A stretch of 64,000 bases of DNA from Jeotgalibaca ciconiae (GCF_003955755.1 NZ_CP034465.1:2226001-2290000), one strand, 5' to 3'; shown: positions 43,892 through 55,136, counted from the stretch's first letter. Numbers and translations are program-made. The notes: generated by a model not told the origin, from the letters alone.

Positions 43892-44022
43892 AGAAGCAGC
43901 AGCTAAGCCCACTTTAAAAGAGAGAGGCTGGCGCAGCAAGTTAGACTATTGTGGACGTAAAAGTTTAACCTCCACTAAAGAAACTAAAAGTTAACGAAAA
44001 TGAAGGGAATGACGTTGTTCTT

Positions 44023-45036
44023 ATGTATTTTGTAGACAATCAAAACCATTTAGATCCAAGTGTTAATATTTCTCTAGAAACTTATTTATTAAAAGAAAAG
44101 AAATTGGACGAGCCGATTCTTTTGTTCTATATTAATGAGCCGTCCATTATTATCGGGCGTAATCAAAATACGATTGAAGAAATCAATCAAGGATATGTGG
44201 AAGACAATGGAATTCACGTGGTTCGTCGTATGTCTGGTGGCGGGGCGGTATACCATGACTTAGGAAACTTTTCTTTCTGCTTTATTACGGAAGATGATGG
44301 GAATTCATTCCGGGATTTTGCAAAATTCACCGAACCGGTTATTGGATTTTTACACAGTGTGGGCGTTAAAGACGCAGCATTGAAAGGTAGAAATGACTTG
44401 ACGATTGGGGAAAAGAAATTTTCAGGAAATGCCATGTATTCTACAAACGGCCGCATGACTGCACATGGGACAATTCTTTTTGATTCGGATTTAGACGCTG
44501 TTACAAGTGCATTAAAACCGCGCAAAGAAAAAATTGAATCCAAGGGCATCAAATCCATTCGCAGCCGCGTAACCAATATAAAGCCGTTCGTAGATGATCA
44601 GTATAAAGAACTTTCAACAGAAGAATTTCGCGATTTAATGTTGCTTTATATTTTTGATGTTGAAAAACGAGAAGATGTTAAGGAATATCTCTTGACAGAA
44701 GAAGATTGGAAACGTGTGTATGAAATTCGTGAAGAATACTTTGGTAATTGGGATTGGAACTATGGACAGTCGCCAAAATTCGATGTTGAAATTCGTAAAC
44801 GTTACCCAATTGGAACGATCGATTTTAACTTTAATATTGAATCTTCAAAAATTAAGAGTGTGAAAGTTTATGGAGATTTCTTTGGCCTAGGAGAAATTTC
44901 TGATGTAGAAGAAGCACTTGTTGGAACACACTTCACAAAGAAAGACGTAAAAGAAAAACTAGAAGAAATTGATTTGAAGAAATACTTCGGCAATATTACG
45001 GCGGATGAGCTAGCGGAATCATTATTTGAACAATAA
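44023..45036 (+). CDS. lplA: lipoate--protein ligase
   Basis: A 337-residue LplA-type ligase that attaches lipoate to the E2 subunits of 2-oxoacid dehydrogenases or GcvH. PSIIIGRNQNT, the RRMSGGGAVYHD lipoyl-AMP loop and the catalytic-lysine region GEKKFSGNAM are present; the C-terminal accessory domain (about 250-337) is complete. The nearest Shine-Dalgarno sequence, AAGGGA, is 14 nt from the ATG, and an overlapping nine-codon frame begins at 44009, so initiation may be unusual. Confidence 0.94.
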   Translation: MYFVDNQNHLDPSVNISLETYLLKEKKLDEPILLFYINEPSIIIGRNQNTIEEINQGYVEDNGIHVVRRMSGGGAVYHDLGNFSFCFITEDDGNSFRDFAKFTEPVIGFLHSVGVKDAALKGRNDLTIGEKKFSGNAMYSTNGRMTAHGTILFDSDLDAVTSALKPRKEKIESKGIKSIRSRVTNIKPFVDDQYKELSTEEFRDLMLLYIFDVEKREDVKEYLLTEEDWKRVYEIREEYFGNWDWNYGQSPKFDVEIRKRYPIGTIDFNFNIESSKIKSVKVYGDFFGLGEISDVEEALVGTHFTKKDVKEKLEEIDLKKYFGNITADELAESLFEQ

Positions 45037-45077
45037 TTTTTTGCTGGATTTTTATGGAATGGATGAGGAGGATATAG

Positions 45078-45485
45078 ATGGCTCAAAATCTTTTTCAGTA
45101 TTCAATTCGGACGAAAGAAAAACAAACTTTTGTTAATTTAGACCGTTACTTAGAGGATGCACTTGAACAGAGTGGTATCCAAGATGGAATGATGCTTGTG
45201 TATTGTCCACACACGACAGCTGCAATTACTATAAATGAGAATGCTGACCCAGATGTAAAAATAGACTTAAAACTTGGGTTAGATGAAACCTTTCCCAATA
45301 AAAGTGATTATGTTCATATGGAAGGAAATTCCGATGGACATATGAAGTCATCTGTCGTTGGAGCAAATGAAATGTTAATTGTCAGCGATGGGAAACTTAT
45401 TTTAGGAATGTGGCAAAGTGTCTATTTTGCTGAATTTGATGGACCTCGCACAAGAACGGTATATGTAAAAATTATTAAAGGGTAG
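45078..45485 (+). CDS. YjbQ/UPF0047 family protein
   Basis: A 135-residue protein matching the YjbQ family by CPHTTAAITINENADPDV, NSDGHMKSSVVG and LGMWQSVYFAEFDGPRTR. Members have weak thiamine-phosphate synthase activity when overproduced; the natural role is not settled. GAGGAGG precedes the ATG. It ends 7 nt before a 176-bp repeat that carries a terminator. The name should not be confused with B. subtilis YjbQ, an antiporter. Confidence 0.92.
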   Translation: MAQNLFQYSIRTKEKQTFVNLDRYLEDALEQSGIQDGMMLVYCPHTTAAITINENADPDVKIDLKLGLDETFPNKSDYVHMEGNSDGHMKSSVVGANEMLIVSDGKLILGMWQSVYFAEFDGPRTRTVYVKIIKG

Positions 45486-45491
45486 AAAAAG

Positions 45492-45667
45492 GGGCTGGGA
45501 AAAAACTCCCAGCCTCTTTCCTATACCCGAATAATGTAGCGTAAATGTGCTCAAAAAGGCAGCCCCGACGTCCACTTCACGAATCATGCTCAGATGGTCT
45601 GCAACCATCTTGCGCTTATTCGCTCCAGTGATTCGGGGCTGAACGCCTTTTTTCCCACTCTCTTTTT
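45492..45667 (-). repeat. 176-bp element, copy 2
   Basis: The exact reverse complement of 20341-20516. It fills the gap between the convergent yjbQ-like gene and trpS. The hairpin GGCTGGGA (45493-45500) with TCCCAGCC (45507-45514) has A-rich and T-rich flanks and can terminate either gene. Confidence 0.87.
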
Positions 45668-45713
45668 GTTGATACCTTTTATAAGTAATTTCGGCCTGCA
45701 ATCATTAGCTGCA

Positions 45714-47069
<1,356 letters not shown>

Positions 47070-47471
47070 ATGGTTACTCTATATACTTCACCAAGCTGCA
47101 CGTCATGTCGTAAAGCACGAGCATGGTTAGAGGATAATAATATTCCTTATACTGAAAGAAACATTTTTTCTGAGCCTTTGTCACAAGTAGAAATTAAAGG
47201 TATTTTGAAAATGACAGAAGAAGGCACTGAAGAAATTATTTCTACACGTTCGAAAGCATTTCAAGAAATGAACGTGGATCTCGACGATTTACCGCTGAAC
47301 ACCTTGTTCACGTTAATCCAAGAGAATCCTGGTTTATTACGTCGTCCGATTATCCTCGACGAAAAAAGATTGCAAGTAGGTTATAATGAAGACGAAATTC
47401 GTCGATTCCTACCTCGAGAAGTACGTGCAATTGAACTTAAAAAGGCTCAAGAGTTGGCCAATTTTTATTAA
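47070..47471 (+). CDS. spx: Spx global stress regulator
   Basis: A 133-residue ArsC-fold protein that binds the RNA polymerase alpha subunit and redirects transcription under thiol stress. The redox switch Cys10-Thr-Ser-Cys13 is intact, and RRPIILD is present. The start is the ATG after AGGGGAG; an in-frame ATG 36 nt upstream lacks a ribosome site. It belongs to the same block as mecA and spxH, which supply adaptor proteins for ClpC and ClpXP. Confidence 0.96.
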   Translation: MVTLYTSPSCTSCRKARAWLEDNNIPYTERNIFSEPLSQVEIKGILKMTEEGTEEIISTRSKAFQEMNVDLDDLPLNTLFTLIQENPGLLRRPIILDEKRLQVGYNEDEIRRFLPREVRAIELKKAQELANFY

Positions 47472-47486
47472 CACAAAATTAATTAT

Positions 47487-47519
47487 AAAAACATGTCCGA
47501 TTTTCGGACATGTTTTTTT
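47487..47519 (+). terminator. spx terminator
   Basis: ACATGTCCGA pairs with TCGGACATGT and is followed by seven T. Confidence 0.9.
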
Positions 47520-47520
47520 G

Positions 47521-47728
47521 TAGACTAGGGGATTATAAGTTCAGCCATCAATGTCTAGCTCCCAAGTCCAGACCTAGTGAAAAAAAGATAAATTTGCCCC
47601 ATTGCGCGCTTCGCTGCTCGCTAACGCATATCATTCGACTAACCCGCTGAAGCGTGAAGTCTCCTGACAATTCAGGGTCAAATTTCCTATTTTTTCATAG
47701 GCCAAGGCGGACTTGTCCGCTTTTCTTA
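47521..47728 (+). repeat. long-hairpin repeat element, copy G (long form)
   Basis: It begins at the end of the spx terminator (TTTTTTTGTAGACTAGGG) and carries the same long-form loop as copy F. It ends in GCGGAC-TT-GTCCGC-TTTTCTTA. It separates spx from the convergent LysR gene. Confidence 0.88.
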
Positions 47729-47774
47729 CTATTTAGGACTTTACAGGTATTTTTGGTAGGTAGGTTCCTTTTTT

Positions 47775-48659
47775 CTAAAAACCATTCTGGACGATTTCAA
47801 TAACGGCATCGTTAAACTGTTGTTGGATATAAGTATTCTTTGCTTCCGTATTTATTACTAGACTAATATAAAATTTGGGAGCTTTTTTCAAGGGGACCTT
47901 TACCAGATCAGAGCGGTTGCCAAGTAAAATATCGGACATGAATGCAACCATATGAGTGGAGGCTGCAATAGATTGGACAGTTTTTATTTCTTTGGCGTAT
48001 ACAATGTTTGGCTCTTTAATACGGTATTCATTTGCCCATTTCTCAAAAACTCGTTGATGTGTGTATCCTTCTGATAATGAAATGAAAACCTCTTCTTGAA
48101 TTTCCTCTGCGCTTACTGATTTGCTGCCAGCTAAATGGTGGGTTTTTGAAACCCACAGACTCATTTCTTCCTCTAATAACTGAATTTGTTTAATCTTATT
48201 TTGCAGAATAAAAGGTGTTTCGTGTCCAATGATGGCAATGGGGACTTTTTCTTCTAGGATAAGTTTTAACATTACATCGGAACTTTCTTCCTCAATTAAT
48301 TTCAGAGATTTCGTGAAGCGAACAATCTTTGGCAGTATTTTAGGTAGGAAATGACCGCCAATCGTTGGCAAGAAACCGTAATATACTGATTCTTGTTCGA
48401 TATCTCTTATTAATCGCTTTGTAGTATCCAAGGTTTTAATGATTTCATCAGCACTTTTATACAATAAATCACCGGCTGGCGTTAGAACCATTCTCTTTAA
48501 AACTTTGCGACGGTCTATTAGAATCGTATCCAATTCTGATTCAAGTCTTTTTAAAGCCATCGAGATAGAAGGCTGAGATATGAAGAAATGTTCTGCGGTT
48601 GCTGTAAAACTTAAGCTACGGGCTAGATGGTGAAAATATACTAAATCCTGCAAATTCAT
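47775..48659 (-). CDS. LysR-family transcriptional regulator (CidR-like)
   Basis: A 294-residue LysR regulator. The N-terminal winged helix-turn-helix (about 1-60) includes SFTATAEHFFISQPSISMALKRLE, broken here as the usual LysR pattern; the rest is a type-2 periplasmic-binding fold for the effector. The start is the ATG after GGGAGGAAG; the longer frame upstream lies in the promoter region. It is divergent from cidA-cidB-lctO, the arrangement of CidR regulators, so it probably activates that operon. Confidence 0.88.
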   Translation of the reverse strand: MNLQDLVYFHHLARSLSFTATAEHFFISQPSISMALKRLESELDTILIDRRKVLKRMVLTPAGDLLYKSADEIIKTLDTTKRLIRDIEQESVYYGFLPTIGGHFLPKILPKIVRFTKSLKLIEEESSDVMLKLILEEKVPIAIIGHETPFILQNKIKQIQLLEEEMSLWVSKTHHLAGSKSVSAEEIQEEVFISLSEGYTHQRVFEKWANEYRIKEPNIVYAKEIKTVQSIAASTHMVAFMSDILLGNRSDLVKVPLKKAPKFYISLVINTEAKNTYIQQQFNDAVIEIVQNGF

Positions 48660-48815
48660 CTTACTTCCTCCCACTAAATAAAAACAATTCGAAATTGTGA
48701 TTTTTTTAACATAAGTGATATATATAAGCTTTCGGCACATCATAAATTATATTTATAATATCATAAAAAAGGGATATAGGACAGTAGAGGCTTTCTGTGC
48801 TAACATAAAGTTATT

Positions 48816-48842
48816 GAAAAACGCTTACATGGAATGTAATAA
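48816..48842 (+). promoter_or_regulatory. cidAB-lctO promoter with cre-like site
   Basis: GAAAAACGCTTACA (48816-48829) matches 12 of 14 positions of the CcpA operator consensus. It overlaps a possible promoter, TTGAAA (48815-48820) with TAATAA 16 nt later. Catabolite repression of the operon is the inference. AT-rich inverted repeats near 48740-48770 could hold LysR sites. Confidence 0.5.
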
Positions 48843-48878
48843 GCTAAACAATGGACTTAGCAGCAGGGGAGGATTTTA

Positions 48879-49277
48879 GTGAAAATCATTAAACAATTAT
48901 TTTGGATATTCTTGTTTTCGCTTTTAGGGGAAATGGTTTCAGGTGCTCTTGCGAATCTGGTTGCGATTCCTGGAAGTGTTATTGGAATGGTCCTATTATT
49001 TTTTGCACTTCATTTTAAATGGCTGAATCTCAACCAAGTAGAAGAAGTGGGAACTTGGCTGACTGATAATATGGCAATCTTTTTTGTGCCGGCTGGTGTT
49101 GGTTTGATGACCAACTTTGATGTATTAGCGGAAGTATGGCTCCAGCTATTAATTATTATGATTGTAACAACAGCAATCATGATGTGGTTTATTGGTAGTG
49201 TCGTTCAAAAAGTAAAGCAATCTTCTGACCAGAAGAAAGATAATACAGTAGTAGAAAGGACGGATACTTATGTTTGA
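48879..49277 (+). CDS. cidA: CidA/LrgA family membrane protein
   Basis: A 132-residue membrane protein with four hydrophobic segments, holin-like by size, matching CidA/LrgA (LGEMVSGALANLVAIPGSVIG and MAIFFVPAGVGLM regions). The start is GTG after AGGGGAGG. It overlaps cidB by 8 nt. The CidAB/LrgAB family was linked to cell lysis, and some members (B. subtilis PftAB, streptococcal LrgAB) move pyruvate; the downstream lactate oxidase favours pyruvate here. Confidence 0.9.
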   Translation: MKIIKQLFWIFLFSLLGEMVSGALANLVAIPGSVIGMVLLFFALHFKWLNLNQVEEVGTWLTDNMAIFFVPAGVGLMTNFDVLAEVWLQLLIIMIVTTAIMMWFIGSVVQKVKQSSDQKKDNTVVERTDTYV

Positions 49278-49977
49278 AAGTTTCATTACAAGTCCTTATC
49301 TTTGGGTCAGCTTAACAGTTGGTTTTTATTTACTAGCTGCTAAACTACAGAAAAAATGGCCGATACCGATTTTTAACCCATTGCTATTTTCTATTGTAGC
49401 AATCATTCTTTTGCTGTCGGTAACAAGGATTCCATACGGCACTTATCAAACAGGAGGACAGCTCATTGCGACCTTTGTGACACCAGCAACAGTGGCGTTG
49501 GCAATTAAACTTGAGAAGAATTTTATTTATTTAAAAGAGAATTATGGCGCCATTTTAACGGGGATTATTTCCGGTATCATTCTTCATACCGTCATGATTT
49601 TTGTTTTCGGATTCTTATTTCGTTTTAACAAACAAATGGTTTCAACCCTTTTTTCTAAGTCAATCACAACGGCGATCGCAGTTGGAGTAGCGGAATCACT
49701 TGGAGGAATTGTTTCTCTCACGGTAGCAGTTGTAGTGTTTACGGGAATTGTAGGAGCGGTTATTGCTCCGACATTGTTTAAGGTTGCTAAGATTCATGAT
49801 CCAGTAGCGCAAGGAGTTGCTTTAGGCTCATCTGCACATGCAATGGGTACAGCAAAGGCAATCGAAATCGGTGATGTTCAAGGAGCCATGTCTGGTTTAT
49901 CTATCGTAGTAACCGGCATTGTAGTGGTTGCTTTAGCACCATTTGCTCAACCGCTGATTCAGCTGTTATTCGGATAA
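49270..49977 (+). CDS. cidB: CidB/LrgB family membrane protein
   Basis: A 235-residue membrane protein with about seven hydrophobic segments. [19 protein letters not shown] and [16 protein letters not shown] are the family's conserved regions. AAAGGA inside cidA serves as the ribosome site. It forms the partner subunit of the cidA product and is followed 29 nt later by lactate oxidase. Confidence 0.92.
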   Translation: MFESFITSPYLWVSLTVGFYLLAAKLQKKWPIPIFNPLLFSIVAIILLLSVTRIPYGTYQTGGQLIATFVTPATVALAIKLEKNFIYLKENYGAILTGIISGIILHTVMIFVFGFLFRFNKQMVSTLFSKSITTAIAVGVAESLGGIVSLTVAVVVFTGIVGAVIAPTLFKVAKIHDPVAQGVALGSSAHAMGTAKAIEIGDVQGAMSGLSIVVTGIVVVALAPFAQPLIQLLFG

Positions 49978-50006
49978 AAATAAAAAAAGCAGTGGAGGTT
50001 TTATTT

Positions 50007-51128
50007 ATGACAATCGAACAAATAATTACTTATGATGCACCAACAGTAGTACAAGATATCGAGATAGTAAATACTTACGAGTTAGAAGAACGTGCACGGG
50101 AAGTTGTACCGGCAGGTGGATTTGGCTATATGTCAGGTGGTTCAGGTGATGAATACACTTTGCAACAAAATATCAAAGCTTGGGAACACAAAGGGATTCT
50201 ACCTCGTGTGCTAGCGGATGTAGAGAACCCAGACACTTCTACTTCTATTCTTGGTCATGATATCAAAGTTCCTTTTATCATGGCACCGATTGCTGCTCAC
50301 GGTTTGGCACACGAAACGAAAGAAGCTGGAACCGCAAAAGGGGTAGCGGAATTTGGTACGATTATGTCGATTAGCGCTTATTCTGGAGCGAAATTTGAAG
50401 AAATTGAAAAAGGGCTGAACGGCGGACCACGTTGGTTCCAGATTTATATGAGTAAAGATGATGACTTCAATAAGAATATTATTGATGAAGCAAAAGCGGA
50501 TGGAGCAACTGCGATTATTCTTACTGCAGATTCTACATTGAGCGGGAATCGCGAAACAGATATACGTAATAAGTTTGTTTATCCGTTTGGTATGCCAATT
50601 GTTTCTCGCTATTTAACAGGTTCCGGAAAAAATATGTCTTTAAATAATATCTATGCACAGTCAAAACAAAAGATTACTCGTGACGATGTGAAATTCTTGA
50701 AAGAATACTCAGGGTTGCCCGTCTTTGTAAAAGGCTTGCAGTCTCCTGATGATGCTTTGCTTGCAATTGGAGCAGGAGCAGATGGCATATGGGTATCTAA
50801 TCATGGTGGGCGTCAATTAGATGGAGCACCAGGTTCGTTCGATACACTTGAAGGTATTTCTAAGGCAGTTGCAGGGCGAGTACCGATTGTATTTGATAGT
50901 GGAATTCGTCGTGGAGAACATATTTTCAAAGCATTAGCTAGTGGAGCAGACATTGTGGCATTAGGACGTCCAGTTTTATATGGTTTAGCATTAGGCGGTT
51001 GGAAAGGCGTTCGTTCGGTATTAGAATACTTTGAACAAGACTTGAAACGTGTCATGCAATTAGCTGGAACCCAAACAATTGAAGACGTTAAGAACGCAAC
51101 ACTATTCGAAAACAAATACTACTCATAA
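50007..51128 (+). CDS. lctO: L-lactate oxidase (FMN-dependent)
   Basis: A 373-residue enzyme of the 2-hydroxyacid oxidase family that turns L-lactate and oxygen into pyruvate and hydrogen peroxide. The active-site set known from Aerococcus lactate oxidase is present, each shifted by one: Tyr41, Ala96, Tyr147, Arg182, Tyr192, Tyr216, Lys242, His266 and Arg269. Ala96 (instead of Gly) is the feature that favours oxidase chemistry. GTGGAGG precedes the ATG. It is the last gene of cidA-cidB-lctO and ends at a terminator. Confidence 0.95.
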   Translation: MTIEQIITYDAPTVVQDIEIVNTYELEERAREVVPAGGFGYMSGGSGDEYTLQQNIKAWEHKGILPRVLADVENPDTSTSILGHDIKVPFIMAPIAAHGLAHETKEAGTAKGVAEFGTIMSISAYSGAKFEEIEKGLNGGPRWFQIYMSKDDDFNKNIIDEAKADGATAIILTADSTLSGNRETDIRNKFVYPFGMPIVSRYLTGSGKNMSLNNIYAQSKQKITRDDVKFLKEYSGLPVFVKGLQSPDDALLAIGAGADGIWVSNHGGRQLDGAPGSFDTLEGISKAVAGRVPIVFDSGIRRGEHIFKALASGADIVALGRPVLYGLALGGWKGVRSVLEYFEQDLKRVMQLAGTQTIEDVKNATLFENKYYS

Positions 51129-51142
51129 TATGAATCCAAATG

Positions 51143-51178
51143 AAAGAGTCAGGTTATTAACAAATCTGGCTCTTTTAT
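51143..51178 (+). terminator. lctO terminator
   Basis: AAAGAGTCAGGTT (51143-51155) pairs with AATCTGGCTCTTT (51163-51175) with two G-U pairs; a T-rich tail follows. Confidence 0.8.
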
Positions 51179-51288
51179 TTATTGCCAACTTTCTTTTAGT
51201 AAGCTAGTTGATTGCAAATGACCACTGGATATTGTATAATTTTACTTTGTACGGATCTTATCTAGAAAGAGGATTTCAATTTTTTCTA

Positions 51289-51317
51289 TTTGATCACAAA
51301 GTGCGATACAATATAAT
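51289..51317 (+). promoter_or_regulatory. mecA promoter
   Basis: TTTGAT (51289-51294), 17-nt spacer, TATAAT (51312-51317). Confidence 0.7.
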
Positions 51318-51344
51318 AAGAACAAAGAAATGAGGTGTGGCATT

Positions 51345-51989
51345 ATGGAAATGGAAAATATTAATGAAAATACGATTCGTGTTTTGATTGAGAATGAAGA
51401 TTTAGAAGAACGTGGTATTACGTTTCTAGATTTATTAGGCAATCAAAAGCAAATCGAAAGTTTCTTTTATAGTATTCTGGAAGAAGTAGATGTTGATAAT
51501 CAATTTCAAGAAACAGATGCAATTACATTCCAAGTGCTCCCTAAAGGAAATGGACTTGAACTGTATATCAGCAAGGGTGATAGCGAAGACTTTGATACTT
51601 TCGATGGCTTTGACCCTACAGAGCAAGTGATTGACTATATTAAGAAACATACTGAGGCGTCGGATCATACAACGGAATCGTTAGCAAAAGAAAATGAGGC
51701 TGGAAACTTAGAATTGATGACTGAATTTTCGGATTTTGAAAATTTTGTCGAGGTAGCCAAACGTCTATATTTAGAGAGCGGTTCATCAACACTTTACCAC
51801 TATAATAATCATTATTATTTATCAATTGAGTTTTATCTTGATGAGATGGCAGTGACGGACTTGGAAGATCAATTGATGATTATTACTGAATTTGGAGAAG
51901 AGTCGCGTTTAACAAAAGAAGTTTTAAGTGAATATGGAAAAGTAATTATGAGTGAGAAAGCGTTAGAAACCGCTCGACATTACTTCTAA
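51345..51989 (+). CDS. mecA: adaptor protein MecA
   Basis: A 214-residue ClpC adaptor. The N-terminal substrate-binding domain begins MEMENINENTIRV and contains DLEERGITFLDLLG; the C-terminal ClpC-binding domain (about 120-214) includes FENFVEVAKRL and LYHYNNHYYLSIEF. The start follows GAGGTGTGG. MecA delivers competence and other regulators to ClpCP. It lies directly before coiA as in Bacillus. Confidence 0.95.
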   Translation: MEMENINENTIRVLIENEDLEERGITFLDLLGNQKQIESFFYSILEEVDVDNQFQETDAITFQVLPKGNGLELYISKGDSEDFDTFDGFDPTEQVIDYIKKHTEASDHTTESLAKENEAGNLELMTEFSDFENFVEVAKRLYLESGSSTLYHYNNHYYLSIEFYLDEMAVTDLEDQLMIITEFGEESRLTKEVLSEYGKVIMSEKALETARHYF

Positions 51990-52015
51990 AAAAGTGGATA
52001 CGTCCACTTTTTTTT
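51988..52015 (+). terminator. mecA terminator
   Basis: AAAAAAGTGGA pairs with TCCACTTTTTT around TACG; the arm starts inside the mecA stop codon. Confidence 0.88.
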
Positions 52016-52090
52016 GTGCTCAAAATTTTTTATCTCTTCTAATAAAAGAACCGCATTCATTCGCGTATCTATTTAGATAGGAGGGATGAA

Positions 52091-53194
52091 ATGTTTTATG
52101 CAGAAATGAAAGATGGCTCACGGGTGAGTGCAGCTGATTACTTAGTCTTTTGTGAGAAGCCCGAAGAACTCTATTGTCCGGGGTGTAAGCATCCTGTTTT
52201 TTGTAAAAAGGGTACTAAAAAACTAACACACTTTGCTCACTATTCAAACTCTGACTGTAAGCAGTTTTCTGAAGGAGAAACGGCAATCCATTTATTAGGA
52301 AAGCAACGATTATTTGACTGGTTTCAAAAGCAAAAAATAACTGTACAAATGGAAGCGTGGCTTCCAAAACTACAACAACGACCCGATTTATTAATACAAT
52401 TAGACGATGGAAGAAAGATTGCAATTGAATATCAGTGCAGTCCAATTTCGAATGAAAAGCTTGTTGAACGAACAAAAGGATACTTGAATAATGGCTATGA
52501 AGTATTATGGATATGTGGACCCGATTATTTTATAAATCAGAGCCTTTCTCAAAAGCAACGATTATTTCTTTATAGTGAGGGGGGCGCTAGTTTTTCTTTA
52601 CTGTGTTTTAACAGCGAAACAGATGAATTATTGTTTTACGATGATATCTATTATAATAAACGAAATCAAGTCCACTACAATTTCTCTAAAAAGAAACTCT
52701 GTCAGCTATCTTTTAAAGCATTTGAAGAGTGGTATAAAGGAAAATCCTTTCGCTCTAAGAATAGGGAGCTGGAAGGAACGAATTTCTACCTCTCCTACTC
52801 CAAACGTATGTCGCTATTGCATCGAAAGGATTACTCACACCGTTTGTTTTTAGAGCAATTATATATAAGGAATCATTCTTTGCATGAATTGCCGAATTGG
52901 CTGTTTTATTTACCGACAAAGGATCTTTTCTATCAGACTCCGGCTTATATTTGGAAATATTATTTTACAAATTGGTTATTTAAAAAGGGGGTTGGAGAGT
53001 TCATTCAAATCAGTGATTTTTCTGAATTTATTGAACATTCCAAAGAAAATCCTGTTATTTTTTATGACACACCTTTTGTGAAAGAAAAGAATCGGAATCA
53101 ACCATTATTAATTTTTATTCAAGAGTTAATAAAGCAAGGAATATTGAAAGAAAGTGGCCGGAATAAATGGAGAGTAACGAAAAGTTCATTTTGA
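52091..53194 (+). CDS. coiA: competence protein CoiA
   Basis: A 367-residue CoiA. The N-terminal zinc-like region has CPGC and HFAHYS; a nuclease-like core follows with RPDLLIQL and IAIEYQCSPI (D...ExQ pattern). CoiA promotes recombination of incoming DNA during transformation. A GGAGGG site precedes the ATG. Its presence does not prove competence, as many lactic acid bacteria keep it. No convincing competence-sigma (cin) box was seen upstream. Confidence 0.92.
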   Translation: MFYAEMKDGSRVSAADYLVFCEKPEELYCPGCKHPVFCKKGTKKLTHFAHYSNSDCKQFSEGETAIHLLGKQRLFDWFQKQKITVQMEAWLPKLQQRPDLLIQLDDGRKIAIEYQCSPISNEKLVERTKGYLNNGYEVLWICGPDYFINQSLSQKQRLFLYSEGGASFSLLCFNSETDELLFYDDIYYNKRNQVHYNFSKKKLCQLSFKAFEEWYKGKSFRSKNRELEGTNFYLSYSKRMSLLHRKDYSHRLFLEQLYIRNHSLHELPNWLFYLPTKDLFYQTPAYIWKYYFTNWLFKKGVGEFIQISDFSEFIEHSKENPVIFYDTPFVKEKNRNQPLLIFIQELIKQGILKESGRNKWRVTKSSF

Positions 53195-53319
53195 GATACC
53201 AAAATATCTAAAGAATAGAAGTAAGTTTTTCTAAACATTTTGTCTTTTATTTAAAAAAGTTGCTGAGAATATGATAAGATAAAGGGAGTGATTAATTAAA
53301 TTTCCAAGGAGGAATATGA

Positions 53320-55131
53320 ATGTCAGATGTGAAACAATTACCAAAACGTAATGAAGTTTCTGAGGAAACAACGTGGGATTTAAGTACGATTTTTGAATCT
53401 GATGAAGCTTTTGAGAAAGAATTAGAAGTTATCAGTGCGCTTGGAAAAGAAGTGAAAGAACTTCAAGGAACAATTGGCGAGAGCAGTGATGCTTTGCTAA
53501 AGGGAATTGAAAAGATTTTAGCAACTAATCAAAAATTAGAACGTGCTTATGTTTATTCTCATTTAAAAAATGATCAAGACACAGCGAATAGTACGTATCA
53601 AACATTGCATGATAAAGCTGTTGCAGTATTAACGCAAGTGAATGAAGCCGGTTCATGGTTTAATCCTGAAGTATTGGCGATTCCAGAAGAAACTTTAACT
53701 CAATATTTAGAAGAAAATGATGAATTGAAGAAATATACTCACTTATTGGAAGAGCTTACTTCTCAACGTGATCATGTATTAAGCGCAAGAGAAGAAGAAC
53801 TATTAGCAGGAGCAGCAGAGATTTTCTCTGGTGCAAGTCGTACATTCTCTGTTTTAAATAATGCGGACATTGAATTTCCTACTGTAAAAGATGAAGACGG
53901 TAATGAAGTTAAGCTATCACATGGTCTTTATGGAAAGTTGATGGAAAGTTCGAACCGTGAAGTTCGAGAAGCTGCTTATAAAGCTTTATACAAAACATAT
54001 AGTGGATTAAAAAATACATTTGCGACTACATTGTCTACACATGTAAAGTCACATAATTACCAAGCAAAAGTACGTAATTTTAGTTCAGCACGTGCAGCGT
54101 CTTTAGCGAATAACAATATACCAGAAAGCGTTTATGATACATTATTAGAAGTAGTGAATAAAAATCTACCATTGTTGCATCGCTATGTCGCTTTGCGTAA
54201 AAAACTTCTAAATGTGGATAAATTATATATGTATGATATGTACACACCGCTTACTGGGGATGCGCCAATCAAGTATACGATTGAAGAAGCAAAAGAAAAA
54301 ACATTGGATTCTTTACAACCATTAGGAGAAGATTACCAACGTATTTTAAATGAAGCATTTGATAATCGCTGGATTGACTGGTATGAAAACGAAGGAAAAC
54401 GCAGTGGTGCTTATTCTTCAGGAGCATATGATACAAATCCGTACATCTTGATGAACTGGCAAGATTCATTGAACCAGCTGTACACATTGGTTCATGAGTT
54501 AGGACACAGTGTCCATAGTTATTATACGCGTGGTAACCAACCATATGCTTATGGTGATTATTCTATTTTCTTAGCTGAAATTGCTTCTACAACGAATGAA
54601 AATATTTTGACAGACTATTTATTAAAAACACAAACGGATCCAAAAGTCCGTATTTATGTATTAAATCATTACCTGGATGGCTTTAAAGGAACTGTATTCC
54701 GTCAAACGCAGTTTGCTGAATTCGAACATTATATTCATCAAAAAGCTCAAGAGGGTATTCCATTAACACAAGAGTTTATGACTGATTATTACGGGAAATT
54801 AAATGCAAATTACTATGGGCCAGAAGTTGAAGAGGATCCAGAAATTGCTTTAGAGTGGTCACGCATCCCGCATTTCTATTACAATTACTATGTGTATCAA
54901 TATGCTACAGGATTTTCTGCAGCTACTGCATTAGCGCAAAGAATTCTAGATGGAGAAGAGGGCTCGTTAGAAAAATACATTACATATTTAAAATCTGGCA
55001 GCAGTGATTATCCAATTGAAGTAATGAAAAAAGCAGGAGTGGACATGACACAAGCATCATACTTGGAAGATGCTATGAAAGTGTTCGAAGAACGCTTAAA
55101 TGAGTTAGAAAAATTAATTAGCGAGCTATAA
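53320..55131 (+). CDS. pepF: oligoendopeptidase F
   Basis: A 603-residue M3B zinc peptidase. The active site is HELGH (392-396) with the third ligand in the downstream EIASTTNE. An N-terminal helical domain (about 1-200) narrows the cleft to peptides. AAGGAGG precedes the ATG. It processes intracellular oligopeptides of about 7-17 residues in lactococci. Located next to coiA, as yjbG is in Bacillus. Confidence 0.95.
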   Translation: MSDVKQLPKRNEVSEETTWDLSTIFESDEAFEKELEVISALGKEVKELQGTIGESSDALLKGIEKILATNQKLERAYVYSHLKNDQDTANSTYQTLHDKAVAVLTQVNEAGSWFNPEVLAIPEETLTQYLEENDELKKYTHLLEELTSQRDHVLSAREEELLAGAAEIFSGASRTFSVLNNADIEFPTVKDEDGNEVKLSHGLYGKLMESSNREVREAAYKALYKTYSGLKNTFATTLSTHVKSHNYQAKVRNFSSARAASLANNNIPESVYDTLLEVVNKNLPLLHRYVALRKKLLNVDKLYMYDMYTPLTGDAPIKYTIEEAKEKTLDSLQPLGEDYQRILNEAFDNRWIDWYENEGKRSGAYSSGAYDTNPYILMNWQDSLNQLYTLVHELGHSVHSYYTRGNQPYAYGDYSIFLAEIASTTNENILTDYLLKTQTDPKVRIYVLNHYLDGFKGTVFRQTQFAEFEHYIHQKAQEGIPLTQEFMTDYYGKLNANYYGPEVEEDPEIALEWSRIPHFYYNYYVYQYATGFSAATALAQRILDGEEGSLEKYITYLKSGSSDYPIEVMKKAGVDMTQASYLEDAMKVFEERLNELEKLISEL

Positions 55132-55136
55132 ATAAG

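Noticed and set aside
43892-44022. Small gene between the MBL hydrolase and lplA
   Set aside because: Only 130 nt with a nine-codon frame overlapping lplA; too little evidence.
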